From Fragilaria crotonensis (taxonomy: Eukaryota; Bacillariophyta; Fragilariophyceae; Fragilariales; Fragilariaceae), in assembly GCA_022925895.1 (NCBI GenBank), contig JAKSYS010000594.1, positions 1-39,709 of the forward strand: a stretch of DNA of 39,709 nt, written 5' to 3'. This document shows positions 1-9,823 of the stretch, in pieces (positions within the stretch are counted from its first letter, which is position 1; each line of letters begins with the position of its first letter). The notes below the pieces were generated by a model that was not told the origin of the DNA, made no database searches, and saw only the letters and a program-made list of their open reading frames with translations. The translations under genes were made by a program, and so were the position numbers.

Positions 1-508
1 TTGTCGTAACTCGTAACACTCTAAATGTTTGAGCAATAAAACGCCTCGTAGTAATACGGTGAGCGTTCGGTTCTACGGTTCTACTTCAAATCGGCATAAG
101 CGGATAATTTCGTGATGACCGTAAATGTCGCTACGACAAAAAAGAGAGCAGCGACAAGTCGATGCGACAAATACCAGAACCTTATGTTGAAGTGGATCCC
201 TAACATCCTCAAAGTTAATCCCAAAAGTTCCTGACGTTGCTCAAATCAGAGGTGTGCTGGAACGCCGAATCGGTTAAAATCGCCGCAGGGGTTCGCACCC
301 TCACCAGTTGGATAAGTCTGCGCAATGAAAATGGAATAGATCGAACGCAACTGCTGAGATGCCAGTGAAGATCGCACACTCCACTAAATCTATTACTTTT
401 GAATGAAGATGATTACTTCGGTTAGACATAAAGTTAAGTTAATCAAATTATATTCTGCTGATAATAAGCAAATTCGCGATTAATTACACTCATTTGGATT
501 CACGGACC
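1..508. other. intergenic, nothing recognised
   Basis: This AT-leaning stretch lies downstream of the HSF-type gene on the minus strand and runs off the window edge. I see no convincing open frame, repeat or RNA gene in it. A GGTTCG-like string near 285 resembles a tRNA T-loop, but no cloverleaf can be built around it. Confidence 0.5.
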
Positions 509-1548
509 TCAGCTTTCCCCCTGAATAGGCGCCATAGAATAGAAATCAGGAGTGGGCAAATGCTGAGAAGGTCGCGGCAATGAACGAGGAATACCGTTAG
601 CTTTCGCAATGCCAACTCTCCTCATATGGATAGACAGGGCAGGCCGTCCCTTCAGGAACCACTCATGGTAGTAACCACCAGCATCTGGCCCTGAAGTGAT
701 GCGCCGGAACCCGTACAAATTCAGTTGTCGCTGGAACGAACTCAATCGAGATTGTTTGAAGTATCGAGGCATTACTTCACGGCAGAAACGCTCGACGTGG
801 TAAATAGTGAAAGCCCGGCCATGAGGGAAAAAAGAGATAACATCTGCTTCACCGTTTTCTTCACAATCTTGAAGCAGGCGATGCATTTTTTCTGGAAATG
901 GTTCGGTAACACCACCGCGAGTACGGCGCTTCGAAAGAGTTTGCTCATCAGGATCGTCGAGGGTTGAGGCGTCAAAGTACGACGGTTCTTCTTCGTCGCG
1001 AGTTGCCATATTCATATCATTAGAAAATATACGAGGGGTCGATGCCGCGTGCGTCAACGCCAGAGCCTTAGTTTCTTCTTCAGTCTTGAATATATCCTCC
1101 GCAGCTCTCTCTGTGCTATGGATGGATCTGAGGTCCTTGAACAAAGCATACTCATGACGGCTGCGTCTCTCCCGCGTTGATACGCCTCCTTGATGATAGC
1201 CTCTTGCTGCGCCATCAAGAAACTGGGTGCAACTGAAGCAACAGGTTCGAAAGGATTGGCATATGATCGATGGCGGGAAAGGAGGGCTTCTCGCAGAGCA
1301 TCACGACTGATCAAAGCGGCCAGTAGGTCTTGCTGTGGTGTGAGAGATGCAACTTCGCTTGCCATAATTGAATTACGTAGGGCCGCCTGCTGTTGCATTG
1401 CAGCCTGTTGTTGCATTTGGAGGAGAACCATTGACGACGAAAGTCCTCCTCCAAGTGCAGCTGTCACGAAAGCCGGAGACAGGGCTACATCGGCACCTTC
1501 GTCGGTCAGCACCAATCTCTTGAGAGCAGTGCAAGCTGAGGGCCACAT
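509..1548 (-). CDS. Heat-shock-factor-type DNA-binding transcription factor
   Basis: The C-terminal part (about 1110 down to 509) carries a complete HSF-type winged-helix domain: PFPEKMHRLLQ, then FFPHGRAFTIY, then MPRYFKQSRLSSFQRQLNLY, then GFRRI and GGYYHEWFLKGRP. It ends in PDFYSM, a tail I associate with diatom HSFs. Upstream on the same strand a different frame, from ATG at 1548, encodes a glutamine/alanine-rich segment (LLQMQQQAAMQQQAALRNS) followed by LLAALISRDALREALLSRH, which I read as the N-terminal half of the same protein. The two frames join if a 41-nt GT-AG intron (1151 down to 1111) is removed, giving about 332 residues. A missing single nucleotide would explain it equally well. 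Diatoms have greatly expanded HSF families. The target genes cannot be told from sequence. The DNA-binding domain is secure; the N-terminal joining is inference. Confidence 0.75.
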
Positions 1549-2639
1549 GGTCGACTTTCGAGCGCCTTTCAATATTTATTGAAGCGTTCGCTGCCCGCTC
1601 TTCGCTGTTCGCCGTTCGCTGTAGCTGCTGTAGGGCAAGTCACGGAGAGCGTTCAAGGGGTCGATTGGCTTACGTGGTCTTGCTGCTCATCCCTTAAACA
1701 CGTACTATCGAGAGAAACGCTGACGTCGTTTTTGCCTCAAGCAAAGACTTTTTCATCTGCACCTGCATCGGTCAACACTTAACACCTGAACTCATACGAT
1801 ATCGATGACATTCCGGAAAGAAGGCCTCTTAGTGTTCGGGCGGAAAAGTCCGAACGTTGGAAATCAATCGTACGAACCTACAGAGTACTCTGGTACAACA
1901 ACTATTTTTGGGTTCCGGAACTTTGACCCCATGTCTCAGCAGAGATTCGACAAGATTTTATTAACTGGCCAGCGAACGCATTATTTTTCATGCATACCAC
2001 ATGTATCCAGCGGTGTTCTCAGAGCTCGGTCATGTTCTTGATTGTAAGTTTCTCCGTGTGGTACGAGCACAAATCAGTTCGTGGTTTTCGGTGAAGCCTG
2101 AGGTCCAACCACGGAAACAAGAGTGATATTGGGTACTTTGAAGATATGACTGGTCTTGCTTCGATGTCACATGAGACATGAGACATGGAGCACATGTCAG
2201 ATACAGACATGGATGCCCTTACATTTTTGGTACAGTATGTGAAGCTACGGTATACTCGAGAGTACTGGTGATTCGTGACTCCGACTTTTGTCCCTTCCTT
2301 ATGACCAACAACGGTTATACTCCGATACTGTAGAAGATGTGGCTGGTTTCACCATCATGAAGTAAGGAAATCGTAGACTTTCCCAATGGATTTTCAATGA
2401 ATTCCATTGTTCCGAGTTGTACTGTGTGATGTCAGATGTCACTGTACCGGTACTAGTACACCTTCCCTAGTTTATAATCTTGCATCTTGACACAAAATCA
2501 ATGCTCCGAATTCCGAATACTGTGTGATGTCACTGTACACTGTACGGAGAAAAGAGCGGTTGCTCAAATACGCAACAACTCTGAGGCCTTGAGCAAGGAG
2601 TCGACAGACAGTCGTTGGCTCTGTTACAGGCTCACCACG
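1549..2639. other. intergenic region with GTAC palindromes
   Basis: This is the divergent promoter space between the HSF gene (-) and the seven-pass protein gene (+). No credible coding frame is visible; open frames here are short and compositionally poor. A palindromic stretch, GTACCGGTAC followed by TACTAGTA, lies at 2444-2458, one of the GTAC clusters that recur in gaps across the window. Confidence 0.5.
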
Positions 2640-3578
2640 ATGATAACTACGACAAGTAGGCACTATCGATCCATGATGACAATCTCAAATCACACAGCTG
2701 GAACAATGGGGTTTTGTTTATCTAGCGTGTTACTAATCCTGGCAATCTGGCGACTGGCCTATCATTTTTCGTCAAACGGTTTTTCGTGGACGTCTCGTCG
2801 AGTCTTTCACGGACTCTTTTGCGTTGCCATGTTGGTAGAAGCCTTTTCATATGCTGATCTCTGTGGTATAATTTCCCTCTCGAGCGATCCCCAAATTTCG
2901 GAACGGTTGGGGTACATTCTGCTCGAGATTGTCGGTCGCTCTTTGCTAGAAGTTCTAACATATTCGGTGGTCACAGCTCTGTGGCTGGAAACTGTTGGCA
3001 AGAATATTGGCAGACTAGGTCAAAACGCGCTGCTAGTATCATGGGGAGCGATTGTTTTATCAACTTCCTCCCTGCAAATTGTGGAAATGCTTCGATCAGA
3101 GCAGGATGTTAAATGGACTTACCAACTGCATTGTTTCGTGGAAGCAACCTGTTGGCTCCTACATTGCATGGCATCGGTGGCATGCTGTGTGTTCACAACC
3201 AAGCGGATCGTTTCCCTATCGACATTTCCACAATTCAGTGCAGGCACACGCATCAAGGTTCTTGTGAAAGCCTTACTGCCAATGATGCTGTGTTCTATTT
3301 GCTATGGACTGCGGTCGGGTTGTCTATTTGCGTACGAGCTTGAATCTCGTACCCCCACCTACTCGCGAGAGTCGCTCCTCTGGTGGATTGGTTTCTCATG
3401 GGTGCCAACTCTCATACCATCGCTGATGCTCTTGTACTCCACTCGCAAACGAGATATTGGAATGGGATACCATCAAGACTCAACCAGCGTACCTTGCTTC
3501 TTTCGCCGCCTGGTCCGCCTGCCGAAGCCTTTGTCAGCTTCCAACGTCTCAATCCGGAGTCTTTTTGGTCGCCACTAA
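2640..3578 (+). CDS. Seven-transmembrane protein, THH1/TOM1/TOM3-like
   Basis: The protein is 312 residues from ATG 2640. The frame is open upstream to a TTG at 2487, but the ATG fits better. About seven hydrophobic segments are visible, starting around residues 22-41, 53-75, 96-118, 127-145, 165-185, 205-225 and 245-265. They are followed by a basic cytoplasmic-looking tail (RRLVRLPKP). The stretch FSWTSRRVFHGLFCVAMLVE in TM1-2 and the later SWVPTLIPSLMLLYSTRKR resemble the THH1/TOM1/TOM3 domain of plant vacuolar membrane proteins, some of which are co-opted by tobamovirus replication. GPCR-like seven-pass proteins are an alternative. No introns and no frame break. The membrane topology is visible; the family assignment is by motif resemblance. 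Confidence 0.6.
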   Translation: MITTTSRHYRSMMTISNHTAGTMGFCLSSVLLILAIWRLAYHFSSNGFSWTSRRVFHGLFCVAMLVEAFSYADLCGIISLSSDPQISERLGYILLEIVGRSLLEVLTYSVVTALWLETVGKNIGRLGQNALLVSWGAIVLSTSSLQIVEMLRSEQDVKWTYQLHCFVEATCWLLHCMASVACCVFTTKRIVSLSTFPQFSAGTRIKVLVKALLPMMLCSICYGLRSGCLFAYELESRTPTYSRESLLWWIGFSWVPTLIPSLMLLYSTRKRDIGMGYHQDSTSVPCFFRRLVRLPKPLSASNVSIRSLFGRH

Positions 3579-3765
3579 GCATCAGATCATTTGCAGATTT
3601 CAGTCGTGAGCAGCCAGATGATGCTGATGAACAAGCAAATTGAAAATTCGACGTTGATTTACACGCAGCAAGGTGGACTGATGAGGGTGCACCTGGTGTC
3701 GTAGGCATCTGATGTTGTAGCTAATGTATAAAGGGATGAAAAAAGGCCAGAACCTGCAGTACGAT

Positions 3766-4705
3766 TCACTGCTCCCGACAAATCTCGTTGGCCAAGCTTA
3801 ATAGACTCACAACTGCAACGTCACTCCGTAACACGCGTGTTCCGAGAGTCACCTGCTGGAATGCCATGTCCCGGAAACGGTCGAGTTCGTCGGGTTCTTC
3901 CCAACCGCCTTCAGGCCCAACAGCGAGCAGCAGTCTTTTATCACTCACACATGGAAAGACAACGTCCCGCATGCGGTTCGTCGACAGTTCCTCCACTCGT
4001 TGCGGATGAGCAATCACTCGAGCGTACTCCTCCCTCGGAAACAGCACATCCAGTTCTTGCGCCACAAAGTCACGAAGATTCTTTCGAATCCACAAGGTAG
4101 GAAGTCGCACATCGCCTGCCTGACAGAGACCTTCGACTAGCTTCTCAGTTATCTGTTCCGGTTTTCGAAACAAATGGGATCCAAAGTAATCCTTGGGTAC
4201 TTTTGTCGCTCCGGTTAGTATCAAATGGTCCACTCCCATTTGTGCAATCATGGGAAGCATGCGACCCAATTGTAGCGGACGGGGAAGAGCCAACAGAAGA
4301 CTGACTTTTATATCTTGTTGAGGCGATGGTGCTTGCAGATCATGTAGTGATATTTGGAGCGATCCTGGCGGATCACCGTTTCCCAGTGGTTCTGCCTTCT
4401 TCACTTTGCCTTGAGGTATCCATTGAACGGTTGCTGTATCAGTCAGTACCCTGCCGCACCAACCCCGCTCGGACTGTATCACCATTGCGAAGCCCCAGAA
4501 CTTTCGCGGCATGAATCGTTCGGAAATCGTCCTTCGGCAGTATAATTGTACATTGGTCGTCTTCAAGCTCAGAAGGGTCAAACAGGAAGCGATTTAGCCG
4601 ACGATGGGACGTTGCATGAAAATAGCAGCCTCGAAATTTCACAGGGCTATGAAAAGCCGCAGTCGAGCGAACAAGAAAGACTAAGAACATTGTTGATTGT
4701 TTCAT
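3766..4705 (-). CDS. RsmE-family rRNA uridine-N3 methyltransferase, probably plastid (frame break)
   Basis: RsmE enzymes methylate N3 of a conserved uridine of 16S rRNA (U1498 in E. coli) using S-adenosylmethionine through a SPOUT knot. Here ATG 4705 opens a signal peptide ending in STAAFHSP, the diatom plastid-entry type. It is followed by the family N-terminal beta domain (RRLNRFLFDPSELEDD, ILPKDDFRTIHAAKVLGLRN). After LRNGDTVRAGLV the frame hits a stop. The neighbouring frame continues with LTDTATVQWIP, the SPOUT domain LLLALPRPLQLGRMLPMIAQ and the SAM-knot motif LAVGPEGGWEEPDE...LGTRVLRSD. The total span is 3n+1, so one extra nucleotide sits between 4449 and 4466, near a GGGG run (4463-4466) and a GGG (4449-4451). 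No plausible intron fits. This is a sequence error or a broken allele; both halves look well preserved. Confidence 0.85.
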
Positions 4706-5187
4706 TGTCGGCAAATCTGAAACTCGTTATTAGGGACACTCTTCATCACTGAATCAAGGGTCGGCAATTGGCATCAGTCTGTCGTGTCGGAGTCGACAAC
4801 TGCACTCCATCAGCCGGATTAACATTTTTTATGAACCAACTCCGAATTCTGTGGAATACAGAATCTTCGACGACGACGGACCATGGTCTATCGTCTCACA
4901 TCTAGTTGTACGTAGCTGTACACGGTTTCACCAGTAATACAGTATTTCTTCATGCTTGTACCCTAATACCGCGTAATGTCACATCAATGCATCAATGTAC
5001 GTTTCTCGTTCAAACTGTACCAGTACTTGTACCACGAGGCACTCTTGCATAATACACTTGGGGTACTGTGCTTGTACTCTTGTACCGGTACTTGTACTCC
5101 GAGTACAAACCAACAACCAACCACAAAACGCGTCCCCGAAAGTGTGAAAAGAACGAAAAATCATCGCATCAAATCGACACAACCATC
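4706..5187. other. divergent intergenic region with GTAC cluster
   Basis: This is shared upstream space between the RsmE-like gene (-) and the zinc-finger gene (+). From about 4998 to 5106 it is dense in GTAC words (GTACCAGTACTTGTACC, TGTACCGGTACTTGTAC), forming overlapping short palindromes directly before the zinc-finger start. No gene is seen. Confidence 0.55.
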
Positions 5188-5918
5188 ATGCCAAAGGCTC
5201 ATGATGACGATGAAACAGCCCTTCCGCTTGCCGAGCTCTTGCGAAGACGAGCTAAAACGAGAAACGAAGCTGAAGAGAAAGGTGGCGCAGTGAAAGAAGA
5301 TGATCTAGATGACGAGATCAAACGGTTGGAAGCCGAGCTGGCAGCAGACGACGACTCGGACAGCGATTCCATGTCCGAGGAGGAGGACCGACCGCGCCAA
5401 GTGAGATTTGGAATAGATACTGTGAAAGAGATTCCTTTCAACCAGCCAGATCGTGATTCAAACGAGGCCGCGGTGATCTGCCTCTCGGAAGTTTCAGAGG
5501 CTCGAATTCAACCTCTGCCACCCTCGAGTCTACCGGCTATTCGAAAGAAGAGGGACAACCAAGACAACCGGAAAGAGGATAAAAAGAAGTCTAAAATGAA
5601 TGGCCTTCAGGAAGCAGTCAAGGAAGTTCTAGCTGGGTATGTGGCACGCTCATCAGAGCGCCTTCCGTTCTATTGTCGAGTATGTTCTAAGCAGTACGAC
5701 AGCAGGAGGAGTTCTTCGATCACAAGGATACCGAATTCCACAGAACGGCAGTCGAAATGGAGAAAAAGGCTTCCTTCTGCAAGCTATGCCAAAAGCAATT
5801 CACGAGCCCCGTACAACTTAAGGAGCACTTGACTTCTAAGCCTCACAAAGATCGTCTTCAGCGAGTTCGAGCACGACAGAAGCCGACAGGGCGTGGAGGG
5901 ACGAGGCAGTGGTGTTAA
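5188..5918 (+). CDS. Two-finger matrin/U1-type C2H2 zinc-finger protein (frame break)
   Basis: ATG 5188 opens an acidic, lysine-rich protein with a predicted coiled coil (LDDEIKRLEAELAADDDSDS) and a basic segment (IRKKRDNQDNRKEDKKKSK). It ends in two tandem zinc fingers of the matrin/U1 type with long H-x5-H spacing. Finger one begins FYCRVCSKQYDS and, in the next frame, continues EEFFDHKDTEFHRTAV. Finger two is FCKLCQKQFTSPVQLKEH with HLTSKPH, then a basic tail. The two frames meet at 5701-5708, where one nucleotide appears to be missing (span is 3n+2). Splicing would remove the second cysteine pair, so an intron is unlikely. Such fingers usually bind RNA, and a nuclear RNA-processing role is a fair guess only. 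The stop lies 7 bp from the convergent neighbour's stop. Confidence 0.75.
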
Positions 5919-5925
5919 CGCATCT

Positions 5926-7854
5926 TTATCTTCCAGAGCCTTGTTTCGTCATCACGAACTTCGTAGTATCTGTTCGATAGTTAATCGGAAGCATATCCTT
6001 CCAGTAGCCATCGCTTTGGTCACGCATTTGAAACATAACTGAGCCGCGAATGCGAATCGCTCTCTTCGAGAACCTCGCCTCCAAACGAGCCCCTCGGTCA
6101 ACGAAACCGCGATACTGCAGCACAGCTCCATCGTCGCTCAACACTTGGAATGTGCACGTATCCAAATGAGTCGGACCGGGATCCAGCCTCCAACGGAGTC
6201 CTCTGAATGGCGGGTCCACCTGAACATGCCCCTGAGGTTGAAAAATGACATTTGACACGCCGATTGTCTGACCACCGACAGCATCTTGCACCTGCCAAGT
6301 ACCCGCCATGTCGTCTGGGTAGGCGGATACGTCACGCCCACCTCCTGAAAGTCGAAAGTTTGTCTCCCACACGGCAAAACGTCCTAGCTCTTCCTGTGCC
6401 GTACGTGGCAACGGAAGTGCTTTGGCGTCAGCCTTGATGTATCCACTTCCAAGTTCCACCAAAGTCGCTGTTAGTCGCTCGTAAGCGTTCATGTAGCTGG
6501 GAATCAGTGGAAACGGAGCATCGAGACCTGCCATGCGATGTTCGTAGCATTCTTTTAGAAGCTGTACCAAACAGTTCAAAAATTGGACACCCGGTCGGTT
6601 TTCTTCCTCCGCAGATGTGAGGCGAATGGTGTCGCTTGGGTACCATCGTTGAATAAAGGCTGGCTTGTCTGCCTCGAGGGTCTCGGAGAGAACGAGCAAC
6701 TCCTGGTCGCCACCAAATAGCAAAGCACGTTGGACGATATTTGAAAGCGCATTGAGTTGACGCGTCATGCTTGGTTCTTTGCTAGACAGAAGCACCCCTC
6801 CCAAGTCTTCCCGGCTGAGTTCCATTTCGTCGCTTTCGTCAATGTTTGTAGCTTCGTTTCTGCGCCAAAATTTTAGACGAATGGGTCTCTCCGCCACTGA
6901 TTCTCCTTTATCTTCGACTAACTCGTCGTTCGGATCAGTTGATTCAGGCTCTTCTTGTACTTCTGCGACAGGAGGAGCATTCTTCTCGCGTTTGATGTTG
7001 ATCTTATCCAGAACCGAAAGACAAATATCCTGATCCAACAGCTTAGGTGCAATCTTTCGACGGCCATCCTCAAGCACTTCCCATGCGACTCCAACACGCT
7101 GTAGAATGCCAATCATACGACGATAAGATTCGTCATAGACTCCCGTCTCGATGACCTGTTAGTGTGTTGAAATGACGCAAAAGTGGCCTGCGGAGTCAGA
7201 TTTGTTCAGTCGTCAAGATGAAGGAGCACATCACTGGACGCTTACCTCCTTAACACGTTCTGACTCAATGCCACTTGTAGCCAAACTAAGGACACAGTCT
7301 AGATAACCCTCCGCCATCTCCAATCCAGGAGCGTCCGCATGGGTTTCCCTGAAGATTTTCAATTGATCTTGGACATACTCCTCGTCAGACCGACTTCGCG
7401 GCATGGGAGTCGATGCCGGGTCGCTGTTGTTGTCTCGACGCCTCATCAGAATATTAAGAATAGGCCTTGGAACCGGGCACTTGCTTGTGGCGGTAGCTCC
7501 AACACTACTGCTAGCAGGTGCCGATAAGACCTGTCGGAGACTGAGATTTAGGGCTTCTGCCGACGGCCAAGATCGGGCCAGTAGGATTCGCCGCACAGCC
7601 CGGTTCGATGCGTTGTTGAGATACCTAGTCAAGGACGATGATGATTGCGAGAGACTCGCATCGGCGGGCGCTATGCAAAAGTCGATTTCGTTTACCTTTC
7701 CGCGAGGCGTGGTATTCTGTTCAATGTCAGCACCAGGTGTTGAACGAAGGAATGTGCTTGAAAGGATGCAGGAGCGACTCAGCGATGGGGTTGTAAAGGC
7801 CTGGGTTAAGCCTGCTGACCACAGCATGAAGAAGAGCGCTGAAGTCAATCTCAT
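5926..7854 (-). CDS. Plastid-targeted protein with PAP/fibrillin-like beta domain
   Basis: Two exons, 7854-7246 and 7155-5926, flank a 90-nt GTAAGC-to-ACAG intron and give 612 residues in one frame. ATG 7854 begins a signal peptide (RLTSALFFMLWSAGLTQAFT) whose AF-TT cleavage region is the bipartite plastid-targeting type. A serine-rich, poorly conserved middle follows (PVPRPILNILMRRRDNN), then helical segments. A C-terminal beta-rich domain carries MAGTWQVQDAVGG, GLRWRLDPGPTHLDTCTFQV, LQYRGFVDRGARLEARFSKR and IRGSVMFQMRD. The GTW opening and lipocalin-like strand pattern recall plastid lipid-associated (PAP/fibrillin) proteins, but I could not confirm the family. The gene is convergent with the zinc-finger gene, with only 7 bp between stops. 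Exon structure and targeting are clear; function is inferred. Confidence 0.75.
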
Positions 7855-8463
7855 GGCAATTGAATCGCCGGGACCAACTCTACAGTTGTCACAGGTGAAA
7901 TGTTGTGATGTTGACGAGTGATACGATGTGGTGCTGTGACAACAGAACGAGTGGTCGGAGGTCGGACACTGATCACACAGCGTTGTCAGCCAAACGGCTT
8001 CCCGTCTACTCCGAGTACTGTAGTAACTACTACTACTACTGGAGTACTCGCTACTACAGTACAACCGAATACCGGCACCAGGTACTGTAGTACCGGTACT
8101 TGTATACGAGTACAGTATACTAGTATACAGTACCGTGATTGCTCAATGCTAGCGGTAGCTGTACAGTACGCTACGGTAGTGGTGGTTGTTGGAAAATCCA
8201 AGGGTTCTCCCTCTCCCTACTAGCGTATTCCCCATCACTCGCTCTACCAGAGATTCCTGATGCGAAGCCAGGTCTCAAACATTCCACCCGCACACACATC
8301 ATTCTTCCATCGAGACACGCCATCACCAACCTCTCTGAACGTATAAACGGGTTCTTCACACCATTCACAACAATAAAGGATCTGTATTTGCCTAGCCTTA
8401 CTAGCATTGCACCTATCAAGCGGGAAAGGGTGAATCGCTGCAATATCAACAAGCTGCTACAAT
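7855..8463. other. divergent intergenic region, densest GTAC/TAC palindrome cluster
   Basis: This is shared upstream region of two probably plastid or secretory genes. Between about 8000 and 8170 nearly every few bases carry GTAC, GTAGTAC or TACTAC words, including GTACTGTAGTACCGGTAC and AGTATACTAGTATAC, so the strand can fold in many ways. No coding frame is believed here; the open frames over this stretch are low-complexity. Confidence 0.6.
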
Positions 8464-9390
8464 ATGACACCGAAAATATTTCTTTTCAGCATCATCTTTC
8501 GATTCTTCTCAACTGCTTTCGTGATATTTCCGTGCCGATCGCCTTCTAGGCTGTATTCAGTTTCTTTGGATCAAGAGAACAAGATTATCAATTTACCCCC
8601 TCGCGAAAATCTCAATGAGCTTGAGCAAGAGTTTCGAGATAAGATCGCAGTTTTTGCCTCGTTCTCTGAGGAACAGATTGCATCTGTACCAAATCCTCGT
8701 CTTCGAGCACTGTACGAAGGTGTCGCGGCAAGCGCCCATGATCCCGCGGTGTACCGAGCGTTTGAAGTGCTGTTTGAGGACCTTGTTCCATTACGAATCG
8801 CTGGGCGTCTTATCTTTGGCAGGTTAGCCGCAAAAATGGAGGAACAAAGGAAACGAAGGGACCACATTATGGAAATTACCAGTTTATCAAGGGAGGAAAC
8901 TGATGAGTGCCGCTTAATGATGGATAAAATAACCGGATCGGACCATCACTATCTATCATTGGCTCAGGTGAGAGCTGTTGCGAAAGCCATCGAGGAGACG
9001 CTCGGAGAACGAGTAGATCTTCCGAGCCACCGATTGTCGCAAGACGCAGTGCTGCTCCTTCTTTCAGAGAAGACAAGCCAGCCGTCAGCGATTTTACGAA
9101 ACGTTAATCCGGAAATATATAAGAAGAAAAATGCCAAGGAATGCAAGTTCGAAGAGCGATATGACTACATGGTGCAATCCTTTTCACAATGGCAGGAAAT
9201 CATGCCGGAAGGTGAGGGTCGGCGGATGGATGTTCTGAAGGGCTGCTTCGTCGGCGCCAAGAACGAAAAGGTTCTCGAAGCCCTCAAGATTGTCTACGTT
9301 GATTATGCAGCTTTGCGACTAGCGGGAGATTTGATTTTCCAACTCGTATCGGCGCTTGTTCACAACCGATCAAACCGCGATCAATCGTAG
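8464..9390 (+). CDS. Unrecognised signal-peptide protein with an internal duplication
   Basis: This is a 308-residue single-exon protein from ATG 8464. I do not recognise it. It begins with a strong hydrophobic signal (KIFLFSIIFRFFSTAFVIF) and then CRSPSRLYS, suggesting ER entry and possibly the plastid. Two segments, about residues 76-130 and 244-304, look like copies of one unit. Each has a proline/arginine start, L..G....A, a helix with V..A....(F/Y).D, and the shared core LR-hydrophobic-AG-(R/D)-LIF-x-(R/L)-(L/V): LRIAGRLIFGRL and LRLAGDLIFQLV. The spacer is charged and helical. No catalytic motif is visible. The upstream GTAC-rich region is shared with the divergent plastid gene, which hints weakly at a related role. 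Confidence 0.75.
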   Translation: MTPKIFLFSIIFRFFSTAFVIFPCRSPSRLYSVSLDQENKIINLPPRENLNELEQEFRDKIAVFASFSEEQIASVPNPRLRALYEGVAASAHDPAVYRAFEVLFEDLVPLRIAGRLIFGRLAAKMEEQRKRRDHIMEITSLSREETDECRLMMDKITGSDHHYLSLAQVRAVAKAIEETLGERVDLPSHRLSQDAVLLLLSEKTSQPSAILRNVNPEIYKKKNAKECKFEERYDYMVQSFSQWQEIMPEGEGRRMDVLKGCFVGAKNEKVLEALKIVYVDYAALRLAGDLIFQLVSALVHNRSNRDQS

Positions 9391-9823
9391 CTTTGAAAAG
9401 TGGATGAATACAATTTCGACTCATACCTAAAGATTAGTAGCATCCCAAATTTTCATGTCGCAGCAGTCTCTTTCGGTTTCTGGAGATGAAGATCTGCGTT
9501 GATGCTTTTGGCAGCGTTTTGCAGATGCAAGGATTACCTGAATACAGGACATGTTACCTGGTCCTCCAGTGTCCAGTGCACAAGTACGAAGTTGTACTGC
9601 AGTACATTTCAGAGTACCAGCATCCAACGTACTGGAAAAAATATGACTCCATGACTGAACGATCCAGACCTTGAGAGACGATAACCTTTTTGCGTTGACA
9701 AAAAAACCGAATGCCGATTTCTTAATCTTCCTGCCATTTTCATATCCACTACACTGGTACCCTATTTACCATCTCTACCAGGTATTTCCGTAGCCACAGA
9801 CGGCTGTACCCAGTTTCTTGACC
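9391..9823. other. intergenic region with GTAC words
   Basis: This gap carries GTAC words around 9580-9632 (GTACGAAGTTGTACTGCAG, CAGAGTACCAG) and an otherwise featureless promoter region for COG7. No gene is seen. Confidence 0.45.

Noticed and set aside
270-300. tRNA T-loop-like GGGGTTCGCACCCTC
   Set aside because: No anticodon or D arm and no matching acceptor stem can be placed around it.
1190-1582. Plus-strand Cys/Ala/Arg-rich frame
   Set aside because: Antisense shadow of the glutamine-rich HSF N-terminus.
7411-7921. 172-residue plus-strand frame over the plastid beta-domain gene
   Set aside because: It overlaps the well-supported exon 1 on the other strand and has no recognisable features.
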